Translations under genes and position numbers: made by a program
The notes under the pieces: generated by a model
The model's database searches: none
Told to the model about the DNA's origin: nothing
The model's input: only the letters and a program-made list of their open reading frames with translations
Part shown: piece after piece, positions 5,135 through 6,400 of the stretch
Position numbering within the stretch: the stretch's first letter is position 1
Layout of the letters: the number at the start of each line of letters is the position of its first letter
From: an uncultured Candidatus Altimarinota bacterium
Lineage (GTDB): Bacteria; Patescibacteriota; Gracilibacteria; UBA4473
NCBI GenBank assembly: GCA_938021445.1
Contig: CALIGR010000066.1
Coordinates: forward strand, 1-6,400
Reading direction: 5' to 3'
Length of the DNA: 6,400 bases

Positions 5135-6067
5135 ATGCCCCTTATTGTTTCCTCCCAACTTCCGGCCTACCAACACCTAGAGCGTGATGGCGTTCCGATC
5201 ATCCGCGCTTCAAGAGCCGCGCATCAAGATATCCGACCGCTCCAAATTGGTCTGCTCAATCTTATGCCTTCGGTTGTGTATCAAAAAACCGAAGAACAGT
5301 TTTTTCGACTTCTTGGTAACACCCCTCTGCAAATCATCCCGACACTGGTCAAACTAGACAATTATACCTCTTCTAAAGTATCAGGAAGAGAACACTTAGA
5401 AGCTTTTTATAAACCGTTTAGCGAGGTAAAAAAAACAGGCCTCGATGCCCTGATCATCACTGGAGCTAATATCGAGAACCTCTCACTGGAAGCAGTCACC
5501 TTTTGGCCAGAGCTTCAGCAAGTTTTTCGCTGGGCGGATCAAAACGTTACCTCAACGATCTACTCCTGCTGGAGCGCTTACACCGCGCTTAAGTTTTTTC
5601 ACGATATTGAGCGAGTGAAATCTGAGAAAAAAATCTTTGGATGTTACCCTCATAAAGTAGTTTACCAAAACGCTCTGACTCAAAACCTTGATGATGACCT
5701 CTTCGTTCCTCACTCTCGCTTTGGTAACGTCCCGGGTGAAGCGATTGAAAAACACTCTGATTTAGATATTTTTATTAAAGCTAATGATTCCCAGGTAGGC
5801 TTTCATGCCGCCGGGACAAGCGACTTAAGACAGATCTTTTTACAGGGCCATCCTGAATATGATCGAGAAGATCTAAAGGGTGAATACTTTAGAGATAAAG
5901 AAAACGGACAGAAAATTCCAAGTTATTACTTTCCCGGAAATGACGATACCAAACCACCTCTAAAAAACTGGTCGGCAAACGCTCAAGTTTTTTACAGCAA
6001 CTGGATTAATTGGGTCTATCAAACCACTGACTTTAATCCGCTTGAGCCACGGATGAAATTGGCTTAA
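5135..6067 (+). CDS. metA: Homoserine O-acyltransferase, MetA type (probably acetyl-CoA dependent)
   Basis: This enzyme acylates the hydroxyl of L-homoserine, the first committed step of methionine synthesis, in the cytoplasm. Its 310 residues match the family (E. coli MetA 309), and it aligns from residue 1 (LPA, SRAxxQDIRPLxIGLLNLMP) through LLGNTPLQ, EHLEAFY and PHSRF. The nucleophile is Cys145 in YSCWSAYTAL, with His239 and Glu241 in GHPEYD. Glu114 (GANIE) occupies the position that is Gly111 in the succinyl-CoA-using E. coli enzyme and Glu in acetyl-CoA-using homologues, so O-acetylhomoserine is the likely product. Oddities: the two Lys after LNLMP in E. coli are Ser-Val here, with a two-residue insertion, and CWSAYTA differs from the usual CWGAQA. 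The start lacks a Shine-Dalgarno. Expression appears to be controlled by the Met leader attenuator just upstream. No other methionine gene is adjacent. Confidence 0.93.
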   Translation: MPLIVSSQLPAYQHLERDGVPIIRASRAAHQDIRPLQIGLLNLMPSVVYQKTEEQFFRLLGNTPLQIIPTLVKLDNYTSSKVSGREHLEAFYKPFSEVKKTGLDALIITGANIENLSLEAVTFWPELQQVFRWADQNVTSTIYSCWSAYTALKFFHDIERVKSEKKIFGCYPHKVVYQNALTQNLDDDLFVPHSRFGNVPGEAIEKHSDLDIFIKANDSQVGFHAAGTSDLRQIFLQGHPEYDREDLKGEYFRDKENGQKIPSYYFPGNDDTKPPLKNWSANAQVFYSNWINWVYQTTDFNPLEPRMKLA

Positions 6068-6085
6068 TTTTACTTGAAACCAAAA

Positions 6086-6159
6086 CGGCTCTGCTCTATC
6101 TTGGGGGTGATGAAAATCCCACAAAAATTCATCCCCTCAAGAAACTCTGGCAAAGGCCG
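6086..6159 (+). other. Structured RNA element in the metA-glyA intergenic region
   Basis: A 14-bp hairpin is formed by 6099-6107 and 6110-6114 pairing with 6128-6136 and 6138-6142, with a 2-nt TG bulge on the left, one T bulge on the right and a 13-nt loop. It is enclosed by CGGC (6086-6089) and GCCG (6156-6159). It could be a terminator-like processing signal, a leader of glyA or an unknown aptamer. No match to the ZTP, glycine, THF or SAM riboswitch cores was recognised. A 20-codon frame (6110-6172, starting MKIPQKF, stop TAG) runs through the hairpin; it has no run of any one amino acid and its status is open. Confidence 0.4.
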
Positions 6160-6193
6160 AAAAGAGGTTTAGATTTTTATACATTTATCATGC

Positions 6194-6224
6194 AAGGTCG
6201 ACCTTCTAAGAGGTCGACCTTTAT
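6194..6224 (+). terminator. Perfect 11-bp hairpin with T-rich tail before glyA (two GTCGAC palindromes)
   Basis: AAGGTCGACCT (6194-6204) pairs perfectly with AGGTCGACCTT (6211-6221) around a 6-nt loop, followed by TTTATTTA. This resembles an intrinsic terminator closing metA or attenuating glyA. Each arm is itself a palindrome, with centres 16 bp apart, so the pair could instead be an operator for a dimeric regulator. It ends about 25 nt before the glyA ATG, leaving little room for a separate glyA promoter downstream. The T-tract is interrupted and so moderate. Confidence 0.55.
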
Positions 6225-6247
6225 TTACTATTTAACTCTCAAAAACC

Positions 6248-6400
6248 ATGTCTACACAGCAAGCTATCCCTTTTATCACCGCTCAAGATCCAGCCATTGC
6301 CGCTATGATCCGTGGCGAAGAAGACCGAGAAGCCAACGGGCTCGAACTCGTTCCTTCAGAAAATTATGTTTCTAAAGCCACACACGAAGCCCTTGGAAGT
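6248..6400 (+). CDS. glyA: Serine hydroxymethyltransferase, N-terminal part
   Basis: The frame starts at ATG 6248 and runs off the window after 51 codons (MSTQQAIPFITAQDPAIAAM and onward). The stretch IRGEEDREANGLELVPSEN followed by YVSKATHEALGS is the characteristic N-terminal signature of GlyA, with the ELxPSEN motif and the conserved Ser near the PLP site. The enzyme interconverts serine plus tetrahydrofolate with glycine plus 5,10-methylene-tetrahydrofolate in the cytoplasm, feeding one-carbon units to nucleotide and methionine synthesis. This gives a loose link to the neighbouring metA. The catalytic lysine region lies outside the window. No Shine-Dalgarno is present; the upstream sequence is A/T-rich (TACTATTTAAC). 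Confidence 0.93.
   Translation, partial: MSTQQAIPFITAQDPAIAAMIRGEEDREANGLELVPSENYVSKATHEALGS

Noticed and set aside
6190..6375. A 61-codon frame across the palindromes and the start of glyA
   Set aside because: It overlaps the clearly recognisable glyA frame, is rich in Arg/Ser/Tyr in an out-of-frame manner and has no family resemblance.
1..6400. Mobile element, CRISPR array, phage or defence genes
   Set aside because: No direct-repeat array, transposase, integrase, terminal inverted repeats or tRNA attachment site was found. All genes are housekeeping or metabolic.

Overview
This window is a compact stretch of bacterial chromosome, moderately AT-rich. Every complete gene lies on the + strand. 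It holds six complete genes, the first 51 codons of a seventh, and probably the first codons of a divergent gene at the left edge. No mobile element, CRISPR array, tRNA or rRNA was seen. The organism is probably an uncultured bacterium with small, tightly packed operons. The TRM11-like methyltransferase and the minimal six-helix CcdA look like members of the Candidate Phyla Radiation (Patescibacteria), perhaps one of its better-equipped lineages because it keeps metA. That placement is an inference. The standard code fits: UGA acts as a stop after the first gene and glycine uses GGN codons. None of the seven main start codons has a recognisable Shine-Dalgarno sequence.

Layout: (1) An aldehyde dehydrogenase (108-1475) is followed after 17 nt by a TRM11-type RNA methyltransferase (1493-2662), probably as one transcript. 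(2) A thiol-redox group follows: a membrane-anchored thioredoxin-like protein (2762-3199), CcdA (3259-3987) and thioredoxin reductase (3992-4927). Together they can carry electrons from NADPH across the membrane to an exported CxxC protein. The ccdA promoter places the transcription start at about the ATG, so ccdA-trxB is probably leaderless. (3) Homoserine O-acyltransferase metA (5135-6067) is preceded by its own promoter and a long leader. (4) glyA (serine hydroxymethyltransferase) starts at 6248, behind a structured 180-nt intergenic region.

The most interesting region is 4934-5134. A TTGACA-17-TACTTT promoter is followed within about 3 nt by a 26-codon reading frame with seven Met codons among its first 15, including three in a row. 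Just downstream, a segment can pair either into a GAAA-capped hairpin or, by 14 base pairs, with the 5' half of a strong intrinsic terminator placed directly before metA. This is the architecture of classical trp/his-type ribosome-mediated attenuation, here apparently sensing charged Met-tRNA in front of a methionine biosynthesis gene. Methionine genes are normally controlled by SAM riboswitches, T-boxes or the MetJ repressor, so this would be an unusual mechanism. The start of its leader peptide would also be leaderless or nearly so.
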